A stretch of DNA of 64,000 nt from Verrucomicrobiota bacterium (GTDB taxonomy: Bacteria > Verrucomicrobiota > Verrucomicrobiia > Opitutales > Opitutaceae): the NCBI GenBank assembly GCA_023426435.1, contig JAFAAS010000185.1, forward strand, positions 1-64,000, read 5' to 3'. The notes below the pieces were generated by a model that searched no databases, was not told the DNA's origin, and saw only the letters and a program-made list of their open reading frames with translations. Positions 36,755-44,734 of the stretch are shown here, one piece after another. A program made the position numbers and the translations under genes. Each line of letters starts with the position of its first letter. The first letter of the stretch is position 1.

Positions 36755-36765
36755 GGGACCGCGAT

Positions 36766-37743
36766 TTATTTTTTTCGGACGGGCGCGCGTGCCTTGGACG
36801 AGGTGGACGACGCCGGGCCGCGCAATCGATCGAGCGTTGAGCCGAGGCTGGCGAGATCGGAAACGTGGAAGGCGCCCATGCGCTCCAGCGTGGCGCTATA
36901 CGAGGCGGCGGAACGGCCGCCCGCGATCACGGCGATGTGGGCGGGCAGGAGATCGCGCAGGCGGGTGAGCTCTGCCTCCAGGCGGCGATCGTGGTCGGGA
37001 TACACGAGGCTCAAGGCGACGGCGCGGGCTTCGTTTTGTTTGGCAGCGCCGGCGATTTCGGCGGCGGGGAGGCTCGCGCCGAGGTAGGTGACGTTCCAGC
37101 CGAGATTCACGGCGGCGGCTGCGGCGAGGAGCGCTCCGATCTCGTGAAGTTGTCCGGTCGGAGTGGCGACGATCAGCACCGGCTCGCCTGGCGCGGCGGC
37201 AAACGGCCGCGCGGCTTGCGCGAGATACGTGCGAAGCACGCCGCTGGCGAAATGTTCATGCGCGGCGGTGATGGAGCCTTCGCGCCAGAGTTCGCCCAAT
37301 GCGTGCGCGAGCGGCGCAGCGAAACGTTGCAGCATGCCCTGAGTGCCAAGGGCGACGTCGGCGCGTTTCAACGATGCTTCCAGTCCGGTGGCGTCCAAGG
37401 CGCGCACCGCTGCGAGGGCGTCGTCGAGCAGTTCCGCGGAGGAGAGGATCGGCGCGGGGGTGCGGATTCGGGGTGAAGGGCGCCCGGCCGCGAGGTGGGT
37501 CGCCGCCAGCGAGCGCAACTGGTCGGTGGGAAGCTTGGCGACGTAGCCGGCAGCCTGGCCCGATCGAACCAGGTCGCGCATCAAGATGAGGCGTTGAATG
37601 TCGTCCTCGGAATAGAGTCGCCGGTTCGATTCGGTGCGCGCCGGTTCGACGGCGCGATAGCGCTTTTCCCAAATGCGGATGACATGCGCGCTGAGTCCGG
37701 TGCGGCGAACCACGGCGTCGATGGGGTGGGAAGGGCTGTCCAT
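36766..37743 (-). CDS. CarH/LitR-type MerR regulator with B12-binding domains
   Basis: CarH-type proteins bind adenosylcobalamin, form a DNA-binding tetramer in the dark, and fall apart in light. The 325-residue product has a MerR helix-turn-helix ([19 protein letters not shown]), a four-helix bundle, and a Rossmann B12-binding domain ([15 protein letters not shown]). The photoreceptor motif W-x9-EH is intact (Trp153, Glu163, His164). The lower-axial His200 lies in QLHEIG, where Gln replaces the usual acidic residue. Spacing between these residues matches Thermus CarH within one position. The ATG is preferred over a TTG four codons upstream. TTAGACA repeats lie right at its start, suggesting autoregulation. 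Confidence 0.9.
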   Translation of the reverse strand: MDSPSHPIDAVVRRTGLSAHVIRIWEKRYRAVEPARTESNRRLYSEDDIQRLILMRDLVRSGQAAGYVAKLPTDQLRSLAATHLAAGRPSPRIRTPAPILSSAELLDDALAAVRALDATGLEASLKRADVALGTQGMLQRFAAPLAHALGELWREGSITAAHEHFASGVLRTYLAQAARPFAAAPGEPVLIVATPTGQLHEIGALLAAAAAVNLGWNVTYLGASLPAAEIAGAAKQNEARAVALSLVYPDHDRRLEAELTRLRDLLPAHIAVIAGGRSAASYSATLERMGAFHVSDLASLGSTLDRLRGPASSTSSKARAPVRKK

Positions 37744-37745
37744 AG

Positions 37746-37766
37746 AATTAGACAAGAATTAGACAC
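37746..37766. promoter_or_regulatory. Tandem 11-bp operator-like repeat at the carH-like start
   Basis: GAATTAGACAA and GAATTAGACAC sit head to tail with an exact 11-bp period, directly upstream of the regulator's ATG. Thermus CarH is known to bind 11-bp direct repeats with a core of the form nTnTACAn; TTAGACA matches except for G in place of the inner T. On the regulator's strand, TTGCAT and TCTAAT could form a promoter overlapping the repeats. Binding is inferred. Confidence 0.65.
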
Positions 37767-37847
37767 GAAACGCGGAGGGATGCAATGGCGACGAGCTTTC
37801 GCTTCGTTGTTACGAGAGAAAATTGATCCGACGCTCGGCGAAATAAA

Positions 37848-37898
37848 ATTAGACAACCGACTTGACAAGTTAGACAGGAAACTAGACATGGTGTCTAG
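37848..37898. promoter_or_regulatory. Second cluster of TTAGACA-like sites upstream of the fasciclin gene
   Basis: The stretch contains TTAGACA (37849), CTTGACA (37861), TTAGACA (37870), CTAGACA (37882) and an inverted TGTCTAG (37892). GACA cores are spaced 12, 9 and 12 bases. TTGACA could also be a -35 element. The same core sequence occurs at the divergent regulator's start, which supports shared control of both directions. Confidence 0.6.
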
Positions 37899-37968
37899 GA
37901 GAGCGTGGTTCAGCTCTCCTGCTGACGCTCAACGAACCGATCGAGCACATTGTTCTAATCGAAACTCC

Positions 37969-38469
37969 ATGAAAACCTCGCACCTCCTCACGTTGGCCGG
38001 CGCGTTCGCCGCGCTCTTCATCGCCGCACCGGCCCACGCCGGCGCGTCTTCCGCCAAAGGCACGCAGGACATTGTCGGCGTCGCTTCGTCGGCCGGAACA
38101 TTCAACACGCTTGTCGCGGCCGTGAAGGCAGCCGGGCTTGTGGACACGTTGAAAGGACCTGGTCCGTTCACGGTGTTTGCTCCGACCGATGAAGCGTTCG
38201 CGAAATTGCCTGCGGGCACGGTTGAGTCGCTGCTGAAGCCGGAGAACAAGCAGAAGCTGGCTGCGATCCTCACGTATCATGTCGTGCCGGGCAAAGTGAT
38301 GGCAGCGGACGTGAAGACGATGCAGGCGAAGACGGTGAATGGGCAGAATCTTTCCCTCCAGGTCGGCAACGGCGGGGTGACCGTCAATGGGGCGAAGGTT
38401 GTCGCGGCGGATGTCGCCGCGACGAACGGCGTGATTCACGTGATCGATAAAGTGATCCTGCCGCAGTAA
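37969..38469 (+). CDS. Secreted fasciclin-domain protein
   Basis: A signal peptide ([19 protein letters not shown]) is followed by a single fasciclin (FAS1) domain. All hallmarks are present: [54 protein letters not shown] and the closing [17 protein letters not shown]1 domains mediate adhesion or bind small hydrophobic ligands, including carotenoids in some proteins. The gene faces away from a CarH-like regulator across a 225-bp region with operator-like repeats, so light control is plausible. A hairpin terminator follows. Confidence 0.95.
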   Translation: MKTSHLLTLAGAFAALFIAAPAHAGASSAKGTQDIVGVASSAGTFNTLVAAVKAAGLVDTLKGPGPFTVFAPTDEAFAKLPAGTVESLLKPENKQKLAAILTYHVVPGKVMAADVKTMQAKTVNGQNLSLQVGNGGVTVNGAKVVAADVAATNGVIHVIDKVILPQ

Positions 38470-38481
38470 AGTGCATGTTGC

Positions 38482-38523
38482 TCCGCGGCGGAGGTTTTTC
38501 GCTTCCGCCGCGGAATTTGTTTT
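38482..38523 (+). terminator. Terminator or attenuator between fasciclin and SRPBCC genes
   Basis: An 11-bp perfect stem (TCCGCGGCGGA with TCCGCCGCGGA) with an 11-base loop is followed by ATTTGTTTT. It lies 12 bases after the fasciclin stop and 17 bases before the SRPBCC start, so read-through would be needed for co-expression. Confidence 0.85.
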
Positions 38524-38539
38524 AAGCGAGGGTGGTGAC

Positions 38540-39046
38540 GTGAGGCTGGAAACATTTCGCACGGAGTGCTGGGTGCCGCGGAAGCGGGAGGATGTATTCG
38601 AGTTTTTCGCGGATGCGTTGAACCTCGAGGCGATCACTCCGCCGTGGTTGAGTTTTTCGGTGCTCACGCCCGGGCCGATCGTGATGCGGATCGGAGCCCG
38701 GATCGATTATCGGCTCCGGCTGCATGGCGTTCCGTTCCGGTGGCAGACGGAGATTACGCGATGGCAACCGCCGTTCAGTTTCGTGGATGAGCAGCGTCGC
38801 GGCCCTTACCGGCGCTGGGTGCATACGCACACGTTCGAGGAGCATGGAGGCGGGACGCTGTGCAGCGACAGCGTGGTTTATGCGGTGCCCGGCGGACGGT
38901 TGATCGACCGGCTTTTTGTCCGGCGCGATGTGCAACGAATATTTAATTTTCGGCACCGCGCGCTTTGGAGTCGCTTGGTTGAGCGGGGCGGCGCGGCGGA
39001 TCGCAGGGCAGGGTCGATGGAAGTTCGAGGGGGCCGACTTAACTGA
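38540..39046 (+). CDS. SRPBCC-superfamily ligand-binding protein
   Basis: The 168-residue protein follows the START-like helix-grip pattern of a cyclase/dehydrase subgroup. It starts ETFRTECWVPRKREDVFEFFADALNLEAITPPWL, shown here only in its key parts: WVPR near the N-terminus and NLEAITPPWL near residue 30. FRWQTEITRWQPPFSFVDEQ and YRRWVHTHTFEEHGGGT follow. A GTG codon with an upstream GAGGG is chosen; the earlier ATG at 38471 would run through the terminator hairpin. SRPBCC genes of this subgroup often sit near light-stress and photolyase genes, which fits the CarH-like neighbour. Confidence 0.85.
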   Translation: MRLETFRTECWVPRKREDVFEFFADALNLEAITPPWLSFSVLTPGPIVMRIGARIDYRLRLHGVPFRWQTEITRWQPPFSFVDEQRRGPYRRWVHTHTFEEHGGGTLCSDSVVYAVPGGRLIDRLFVRRDVQRIFNFRHRALWSRLVERGGAADRRAGSMEVRGGRLN

Positions 39047-39752
39047 TGAGGAGAAGGCGCGGCTCGCCGGGGATCGTGGCGGGAGCGCGATGAATGCAGG
39101 GCGGGACGGGAGAGTCGGGGTAGTCGACGGAGATGCGCCAGAGATGGAGAAGGCCGAACGAATACGGCTGCGCGCGAGGAGCGGCGGCGTAGTGGAGGTG
39201 GTAGCAGTTTTCTTCGAGGAATTCGCGGAAACCATCGTCGTCCTGGCCGCCATACCGCGCGAGGAGGGCGGCGCGTGTGTCCGGAATGTCGATACGACGG
39301 ATAGCGTCGTCGTTGCACAATCCCTCACTCGGAGAGCCGTGGTAGGTGCATAGCCAGGTGTCGGCGGGAACGGGCGCGCTGTCGGCGTGGAAGGAAAAGA
39401 CGTCGGTGGCGACGGGGCCGGTATCTTCGTCGCGCGGGTAGCCGTGGATGCAGTTGAGCGCGGGATCGAGGTCGCGTTCCCGGAGCAGTTTCAGATCGGC
39501 GAGAAGAACGTCGACGGCGAGGCGACCTTGGGGAGTGAGAGGAAGGGAAAGGAGGCGCGATTCGTCCAGGGTGAGGATGCCGTCGGATTCGTCGGCGGGA
39601 AGTCGATCGACGATCTCGCGGAAATCGCCCGGAAGAGATCGGGGCCAGCACAGGGCGTTGATGCCGTCGCGGAACGGAGTGGTGGCGAGTTCGGAAAAGC
39701 TGGAGACGAATCGAACGCGGTCGCGCGGTGCGGCGGGAGGGAGCGGCGTCAC
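39039..39752 (-). CDS. Hypothetical protein, possibly DUF1826-related, 237 aa
   Basis: The N-terminal segment FSELATTPFRDGINALCWPRSL and the central FSFHADSAPVPADTW, continued by LCTYHGSPSEGL, resemble the layout of DUF1826 proteins, a family of unknown function. The match is recognised by pattern only and the usual arginine-leucine pair is not conserved. There is no signal peptide or membrane helix. It lies six bases downstream of a 43-codon gene on the same strand, and its end overlaps the SRPBCC gene by eight bases. Confidence 0.65.
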   Translation of the reverse strand: MTPLPPAAPRDRVRFVSSFSELATTPFRDGINALCWPRSLPGDFREIVDRLPADESDGILTLDESRLLSLPLTPQGRLAVDVLLADLKLLRERDLDPALNCIHGYPRDEDTGPVATDVFSFHADSAPVPADTWLCTYHGSPSEGLCNDDAIRRIDIPDTRAALLARYGGQDDDGFREFLEENCYHLHYAAAPRAQPYSFGLLHLWRISVDYPDSPVPPCIHRAPATIPGEPRLLLIS

Positions 39753-39758
39753 GGGCGC

Positions 39759-39890
39759 TTACGTGTTCTTTTTCTTCGCGGAAGATTGCGGGGCGGCGGG
39801 CTTGATGAATTTCGACTGCCCGAGCTGCTTCTTTTGGAAGCGTTGAGATGCTTTCTGGTCTTTGACGTTTGGCAGGTATTTGGCGCCCAT
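39759..39890 (-). CDS. Small basic protein, 43 aa
   Basis: A 43-codon frame encodes MGAKYLPNVKDQKASQR, then FQKKQLGQSKFIKPAAP, and a KKKN tail. It starts at ATG and stops six bases before the next gene on the same strand, a spacing typical of operons. The peptide is strongly basic with no hydrophobic helix. It may be a ribosome- or nucleic-acid-associated small protein, but no family is recognised. Confidence 0.5.
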   Translation of the reverse strand: MGAKYLPNVKDQKASQRFQKKQLGQSKFIKPAAPQSSAKKKNT

Positions 39891-39969
39891 GGGGAGAATC
39901 CGGCGAAGATGGGTGAGGCGGGCAATCCGAATGAGTTTCGGGAAAAACGGGGCCGCCTATTTTTCGGGA

Positions 39970-40257
39970 TTAGGGAGCGGTCGTGCGGATGTCGGCGCGG
40001 GCGAGGATCTCGATGTAAACCTCGGTGGCGCCTTCTGCGGCGAGGGTGTCGATCGTGCGACCGATTTCCTTGAGGGGGCGGGGCTCGGCGGTGGCGGCGT
40101 TGGGGCCGATGCGGCAATCGAAAGCCCAGAGGGTGAAGCCCTCGGGAAGTTTTTTCATGCGTTCACGGCGAACGTATTTGTTGAGCTCGTGGCGGATTTT
40201 GTCGCGCACGCGCGCGTCGTCTTTCCCGGGAGCGGTGAGTGGAAACGTCTTCTTCAT
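39970..40257 (-). CDS. DUF6172-family protein, 95 aa
   Basis: The small cytoplasmic protein starts MKKTFPLTAPGKDDARV and continues KIRHELNKYVRRERMKKLPEGF and WAFDCRIG. This closely follows the pattern I recall for DUF6172, including the closing VYIEILARADIRTT. Function is unknown. The ATG at 40257 removes an in-frame upstream extension with no family resemblance. Confidence 0.8.
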   Translation of the reverse strand: MKKTFPLTAPGKDDARVRDKIRHELNKYVRRERMKKLPEGFTLWAFDCRIGPNAATAEPRPLKEIGRTIDTLAAEGATEVYIEILARADIRTTAP

Positions 40258-40318
40258 GGACGCGGCAGCGTGGTTTCCGCGCCCGGCGAAGCAATGGAAT
40301 TGGAGCGGGTTTTCGCTG

Positions 40319-40969
40319 CTATGCGACGGCTCGGACTGAGCGGTCGGCGATGTAGCGATCGATCGCTTGTTCGGCGGCGGCAATGGAGCGTGCGTGGGAT
40401 TCGCCGGGCTTTTCTTCGTCGCCCACGCGGATGAACGTGATGTCGCTGAATCCGTTGAAGGAGAGCATGGTGGTCAGATGCGGCTCGAGGGTCGCGAGCG
40501 GAAAGGCGGAGCCGCCTGGGAGCATGTTGGCGTCGCCGGCCGACACGAGAACGACGACGGGTTTGGGATGGAGCAGAGGGCGGTAAGGCTGGGCGGAATC
40601 GCCGGTCAGATCGAACGTGCGGCCGATGCGGATGATTTGATCGAACCAAGCTTTGAGCTGGGCGGGCAGGCCGAAGTTGTAGAGTGGTGCGCCGATGACG
40701 ATGGCGTCCGCACGCTCGATCTCGTCGAGCAACGTTTCGCTCTCGCGCAACGCCGCGTGCATTTCGGCGGTGCGTCGTTCGGGAGCGGTGAAGGCGGCTG
40801 CGATCCAGGCTTCGTTGACGGTGCTCGGCGGAAATTGACCCACATCGCGGTGAAGAAGGGTTCCTGCAGGGTGGGCGGCGGACCAGGCGCGGGCGAAACG
40901 GTCGGCGAGACGGCGGGTGATCGACCGGGTGATTCGGCCGCTGGAGTGAACGAGGAGGAGCGTATTCAT
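40319..40969 (-). CDS. azoR: FMN-dependent NADH-azoreductase
   Basis: The flavodoxin-like fold protein of 216 residues starts with the phosphate-binding MNTLLLVHSSGRITRSITRRL. It contains ADAIVIGAPLYNFGLPAQLK, FDQIIRIGRTF and a LVSAGD strand typical of AzoR. These enzymes reduce quinones and azo compounds with NADH. A HxlR-type regulator gene lies just upstream on the same strand, a frequent arrangement for electrophile- or quinone-responsive control. Confidence 0.9.
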   Translation of the reverse strand: MNTLLLVHSSGRITRSITRRLADRFARAWSAAHPAGTLLHRDVGQFPPSTVNEAWIAAAFTAPERRTAEMHAALRESETLLDEIERADAIVIGAPLYNFGLPAQLKAWFDQIIRIGRTFDLTGDSAQPYRPLLHPKPVVVLVSAGDANMLPGGSAFPLATLEPHLTTMLSFNGFSDITFIRVGDEEKPGESHARSIAAAEQAIDRYIADRSVRAVA

Positions 40970-41073
40970 CGCGTCCAGCATAGCGTGGAGCGAGGACGTT
41001 TGCTTCGTCGCAAGTTCGTGAGCCACTCACAGAAATGTGAGCGTTCGCGCGACGATGGTGGCGCGGGAGGCGC

Positions 41074-41448
41074 TCAGGCGGCGCGAGGTTTTTGGCCGGG
41101 ACGCCGCGCGAGGTAGTCCAGCCCCCAGAGCTCAAGCTGGTCCATCACGGCGGAAAGGGCCTGTCCGTCCTTGGAAAGTGAATACTCGACGCGCACCGGC
41201 ACCTCATCGGGGAAAACCTTGCGGACGACAACGCCGTCGGCTTCGAGCTGTCGGAGCTGGAGCGACAACGCTTGCGGCGTGATTCCGCGCAGGGTGGTTT
41301 GGAGATCGGAGAAACGGCGTGGAGCGGTTTTCAACTCGAAGAGAATCGATGGCTTCCAGCGACCGCGAATGACGTCCAGTGCGGCGCGGACGGGGCATCG
41401 CTCCTGCAACGCGTCGATCTTCTGCCGATACTGGTCGAGGGAGCGCAT
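41074..41448 (-). CDS. HxlR-family winged-helix regulator
   Basis: The 124-residue protein has the HxlR pattern: CPVRAALDVIRGRWKPSILFEL, RRFSDLQTTLRGITPQALSLQL and the wing VRKVFPDEVPVRVEYSLSKDG. A cysteine (in ERCPV) occupies the position that senses electrophiles or quinones in several characterised members. The likely target is the azoreductase gene 104 bases downstream. Confidence 0.93.
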   Translation of the reverse strand: MRSLDQYRQKIDALQERCPVRAALDVIRGRWKPSILFELKTAPRRFSDLQTTLRGITPQALSLQLRQLEADGVVVRKVFPDEVPVRVEYSLSKDGQALSAVMDQLELWGLDYLARRPGQKPRAA

Positions 41449-41658
41449 GGGTGGGATTGTGGCCGGGCGGCGGCGGCCGGCAATTACGATGTCGCGGATT
41501 CGCGAAGCGGATCAGGGCGATTTCAACGGGATTAAACGATCCGTTTTTGACCGGGCGCGCGAAGCGGGTCGGGTATTCGCAACGCCGATACTCCAGCGGT
41601 TGGCAACCCCCGCGCTTTCCGGCTCCGGAAAGCATCACGCAACCCCAAAAATCGAAAA

Positions 41659-43932
41659 ATGGATATCGTTATCACGGACCGTTTCACGTCGTGCGAACGG
41701 CCTCGTTCGCGTCGTTCCCCGACACCTCGTCTGCCTCTGGTGTTGGCTGTTTCACTCGCCGGGATCCTGCCGCTGTCGGCGCAGATCCCGAATCCCCGGC
41801 TCACGCCTCTCGTCGACGACGCCGGTCGCGAGCAGCGCATCGATGGCTTTGGCACCTGCACATATACGGGAGGCTCCGCGGAGCAGCCCTGGTTTCACCA
41901 GCTTTATTACGATGAGCTCGGTGCATCGATCGTGCGGGCGGACCTGACGCCGAGACTGAAAGCGCCGTATTCCAGTTTCACCTACAACAGCCCGTGGTTT
42001 CACAACAACCCTCCCTTGCCGGGTCCGGAGAACAACAACGTCCGCACCTACACGGGACCGAACGACTACTCGCGGGAGTTTGCGGGCCGGAGCGCGCCGA
42101 TCGCGATCATGGGGCCGGACATCGAGCAGAACATCGCGGTCTTCGACTACAACAACACGCTGCCGAAAGGCTCGGGCATCCTGGCGAGCGTGGGCACGCA
42201 GCGCGCGGAGGAGCTCGGTGGTTTCAAACTGCTCGGATGCTTCTGGTCGCCGGTGCCCTGGGTGAAGATTGCGACGGGCAATGTCTCGCCGAATTACGGC
42301 GGGATTTTGCCGCGGCAAGGGACGCCCTGGCCTTATATCTGGTTCGATAATTTCGCGGGCGGGAAACTCGATGTTTCGCACACGCCGTTGGAGGTGTTCA
42401 ACGACGGCACGGGGCCGACGAGTGCGTTGACGCAATATGCGCGGAGCTGCGCGGCCTACATTCTTGGTTATCAGCGCCACTTCGGGGTGAAGTTCTATGC
42501 GGTCAGCATTCAGAACGAACCAGGATTCCAGCAGTATTTCAGCAGCGCGCGTTATGCGCTCTCGAGCGAATACATCGAGGCGTTGAAGGCGTTGCGGGCG
42601 GAATTCGACCGGCATGCCGAGCTGCGGCATATCATTTTTTCCGGCACGGACGATTTGCTCGGGAATGACGCGTATGGACTGTGGCAGTTTGGCGGCGGGG
42701 CGACCACGCAGCACAAGAACCTGCAATACGTCGCGAACATCGAAGCCGATCCGATCGCGCGCGAGGCGTTGCAGATTTATGCGATCCACGGCTATGCGGC
42801 GAACGGCGTGAATGCGGCGGAAGCGGATCCGTTGCAATGGCGGTGGTGGGCGCACGGTTGGACGGAAAGTCCGGCGTCGGGAATTCCGGCGCCGGTCAAC
42901 GGATTCGTTGCGACGGGCAAGCGCTCGTGGATGACGGAGACCTCGGGCGAGAATCCGCAGTGGCTCTGGCCGCAGAACGGATTTCCGGGCTCGGGCGCGT
43001 GGAGCGTGGCGTTGCGGATTCATCAAGCGCTGACGGCGGGGCGACAGAACGCCTGGCTCTATTGGCAAATGGCGGATGGCGGAACGGTCGCCGAGACGGA
43101 GACGTTGACCGGATCGATCGAGTTGGAGACGGCGCCGAAGTTCAATGCGGCGCGGCATTTCTTCCGCTACATTCGTCCCGGTGCGCAGCGGGTGGAAGTG
43201 GACGTCGAATCGCCGGCGATCGACGCGAGCGCGTATGTGCACGATGACAATCAGACGATCACGTATGTGTTGCTGAATACGACGGCGTCGGCGGTGACGA
43301 TTGACGTGGCGGCACCTTCGCTGCCGAGCGGAGTGGAATACTTCGATGTGTTCACGTCGAATGCGGGAAGTTATTGGATTCCGTCGACGGCGATGGTGGC
43401 GGAAGGAAAGGCGTCGGTGACGGTGCCCGGTTATGGCGTGGTGACGCTGGTGGGCGAAGGGGCTTCGCAAAGCGTGTTTGCCGATCGTATTGGCGGCGGT
43501 TGGACGCAAGTGCAGGGAAGCGCGACCGACGAACACACGCACTGGCTCAGCGAGCGGGCGTTGAACTTCGAGACGAGCCACCAGAATCGGACGCTCGAGT
43601 TGACCCATGCGAGCGGCGTGAGTGTGGCGGAGAACAATGTGTTGGAGTTCTACGTTCGCGCGACGGCGGGCGGCGCGACGTTGAAGCGGATCGAGCTGCA
43701 ATTTGCCGGGCGCAAGCAGCCGCTGACGGCTAAACACAGCTCCATCTGGGTGGATGGCGAACCGATCCACGGGAAGAAAGTCAACGTGCCGAACGACGGC
43801 GCGTGGCATCAAGTGAGGGTGGAGCTCGACGAAGTGGCGCCGAATCCAGCCGCTGCGCTGGTGGGGATCACGCTCGAAGCGGATAATCGTCGCAGCCTGG
43901 TGGTGGACGACATCGTGCTGCGGTCGCTGTAG
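41659..43932 (+). CDS. Secreted GH30-like glycoside hydrolase with C-terminal carbohydrate-binding-like domain
   Basis: A signal peptide (LPLVLAVSLAGILPLSA) precedes a TIM barrel plus side beta-domain. IDGFGTCTYTG is the usual GH30 N-terminal turn. Glu287 in SIQNEPGF is the expected acid/base and Glu427 in SWMTETSGEN the expected nucleophile. GH30 members act on glucuronoxylan, beta-1,6-glucan or glucosylceramide; subfamily and substrate are not determined. A beta-rich domain (about 610-757, ending VDDIVLRSL) resembles carbohydrate-binding modules. A strong terminator follows. The 757-residue length exceeds single-domain GH30 enzymes because of this tail. Confidence 0.87.
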   Translation: MDIVITDRFTSCERPRSRRSPTPRLPLVLAVSLAGILPLSAQIPNPRLTPLVDDAGREQRIDGFGTCTYTGGSAEQPWFHQLYYDELGASIVRADLTPRLKAPYSSFTYNSPWFHNNPPLPGPENNNVRTYTGPNDYSREFAGRSAPIAIMGPDIEQNIAVFDYNNTLPKGSGILASVGTQRAEELGGFKLLGCFWSPVPWVKIATGNVSPNYGGILPRQGTPWPYIWFDNFAGGKLDVSHTPLEVFNDGTGPTSALTQYARSCAAYILGYQRHFGVKFYAVSIQNEPGFQQYFSSARYALSSEYIEALKALRAEFDRHAELRHIIFSGTDDLLGNDAYGLWQFGGGATTQHKNLQYVANIEADPIAREALQIYAIHGYAANGVNAAEADPLQWRWWAHGWTESPASGIPAPVNGFVATGKRSWMTETSGENPQWLWPQNGFPGSGAWSVALRIHQALTAGRQNAWLYWQMADGGTVAETETLTGSIELETAPKFNAARHFFRYIRPGAQRVEVDVESPAIDASAYVHDDNQTITYVLLNTTASAVTIDVAAPSLPSGVEYFDVFTSNAGSYWIPSTAMVAEGKASVTVPGYGVVTLVGEGASQSVFADRIGGGWTQVQGSATDEHTHWLSERALNFETSHQNRTLELTHASGVSVAENNVLEFYVRATAGGATLKRIELQFAGRKQPLTAKHSSIWVDGEPIHGKKVNVPNDGAWHQVRVELDEVAPNPAAALVGITLEADNRRSLVVDDIVLRSL

Positions 43933-43964
43933 CGGTTAACGCGACTCGAATTGAAGATAAAGCG

Positions 43965-43996
43965 AACGGCTCCGTTTCGACGGAGCCGTTTTTTTT
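43965..43996 (+). terminator. Rho-independent terminator after the GH30-like gene
   Basis: An 11-bp stem (AACGGCTCCGT with ACGGAGCCGTT, loop TTCG) is followed by a T run. Confidence 0.95.
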
Positions 43997-44050
43997 AGCG
44001 GGACGAGTGTTCGCGGCGGGTGACGGAGTGACGCCCTCCTGGGGGGGGCG

Positions 44051-44536
44051 TCAGCCGCGGCGGGCGGCTTCGATTTTGGCGATGTCGATCTTGCCCATTG
44101 TCATCATGGCTTCGAAGGCGCGCCTGGCTTCGTCGCCACCGGCGGCCATCGCTTCGGTGAGCGCACGCGGGGTGATCTGCCAGTTGAGGCCCCACTTGTC
44201 CTTGCACCAGCCGCAGGCGCTTTCCTGACCGCCGTTGGAGACGATGGCGTTCCAGTAGCGGTCGGTTTCTTCCTGCGTGTCGGTCGCGATCTGGAAGGAG
44301 AAAGCTTCGCTGTGCGCGAAGGCGGGCCCGCCATTCAGGCCGAGGCAGGGGATCCCGCAGACGGTGAAATGGACGGTGAGCACATCGCCCGCTTTGCCCG
44401 ACGGGTAATCGCTGGGAGCGTGGTGAACGGCGGTGACTTTGCTGTCGGGGAACGTGGCGGCGTAGAAGTGCGCGGCTTCTTCGGCGTCGCGGTTGAACCA
44501 GAGGCAGATCGTGTTTTTCGGGATGGTCGTTTTCAT
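44051..44536 (-). CDS. PhnB-like VOC-superfamily protein
   Basis: The 161-residue protein has the PhnB pattern: TICLWFNRDAEEAAHFYAATF, HFTVCGIPCLGLNGGP and SEAFSFQIATDTQEETDRYW. A CGWCKDKWGLNWQITP stretch follows, found in the 3-demethylubiquinone-9 methyltransferase-like subgroup. The metal and reaction are unknown. Regions upstream in the same frame are made of intergenic repeats, which confirms the chosen ATG. Confidence 0.9.
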   Translation of the reverse strand: MKTTIPKNTICLWFNRDAEEAAHFYAATFPDSKVTAVHHAPSDYPSGKAGDVLTVHFTVCGIPCLGLNGGPAFAHSEAFSFQIATDTQEETDRYWNAIVSNGGQESACGWCKDKWGLNWQITPRALTEAMAAGGDEARRAFEAMMTMGKIDIAKIEAARRG

Positions 44537-44604
44537 GCGAGTGGGGATGCGTGCTTGAACCTTACGACGAAGGACGGAGCGACGGGTGGACACGAAAGAC
44601 CCAA

Positions 44605-44650
44605 AAACGCTGAAACGCTGACATGCTGAAAAGCTGAAAAGCTGAAACGC
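44605..44650. repeat. Tandem GCTGAAA decamer array
   Basis: Five near-perfect copies of a roughly 10-base unit containing GCTGAAA or GCTGACA lie head to tail. A similar array occurs at 55671-55708. Confidence 0.7.
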
Positions 44651-44653
44651 GGC

Positions 44654-44724
44654 GCCGGAATGATTCCGCTCGACCACGAATGGACGCGAATTCGCACGAA
44701 TGAAGGGCCGGGTCGGAGGACCCG
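44654..44724. repeat. Composite intergenic repeat with ACCACGAATGG core and GGGTCGGAGGACCCG hairpin
   Basis: GCCGGAATGATTCCG is followed by ACCACGAATGG, CGCACGAATGAAG and a GCCGGG end. The same order of blocks recurs at 49111-49171. A small hairpin (CGGGTC with GACCCG) closes the element. Confidence 0.7.
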
Positions 44725-44734
44725 TGTCTGCGAT

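Noticed and set aside
37495..37968. Upstream in-frame extension of the fasciclin gene
   Set aside because: It would overlap the CarH-like gene and the operator region; the signal peptide fixes the start at 37969.
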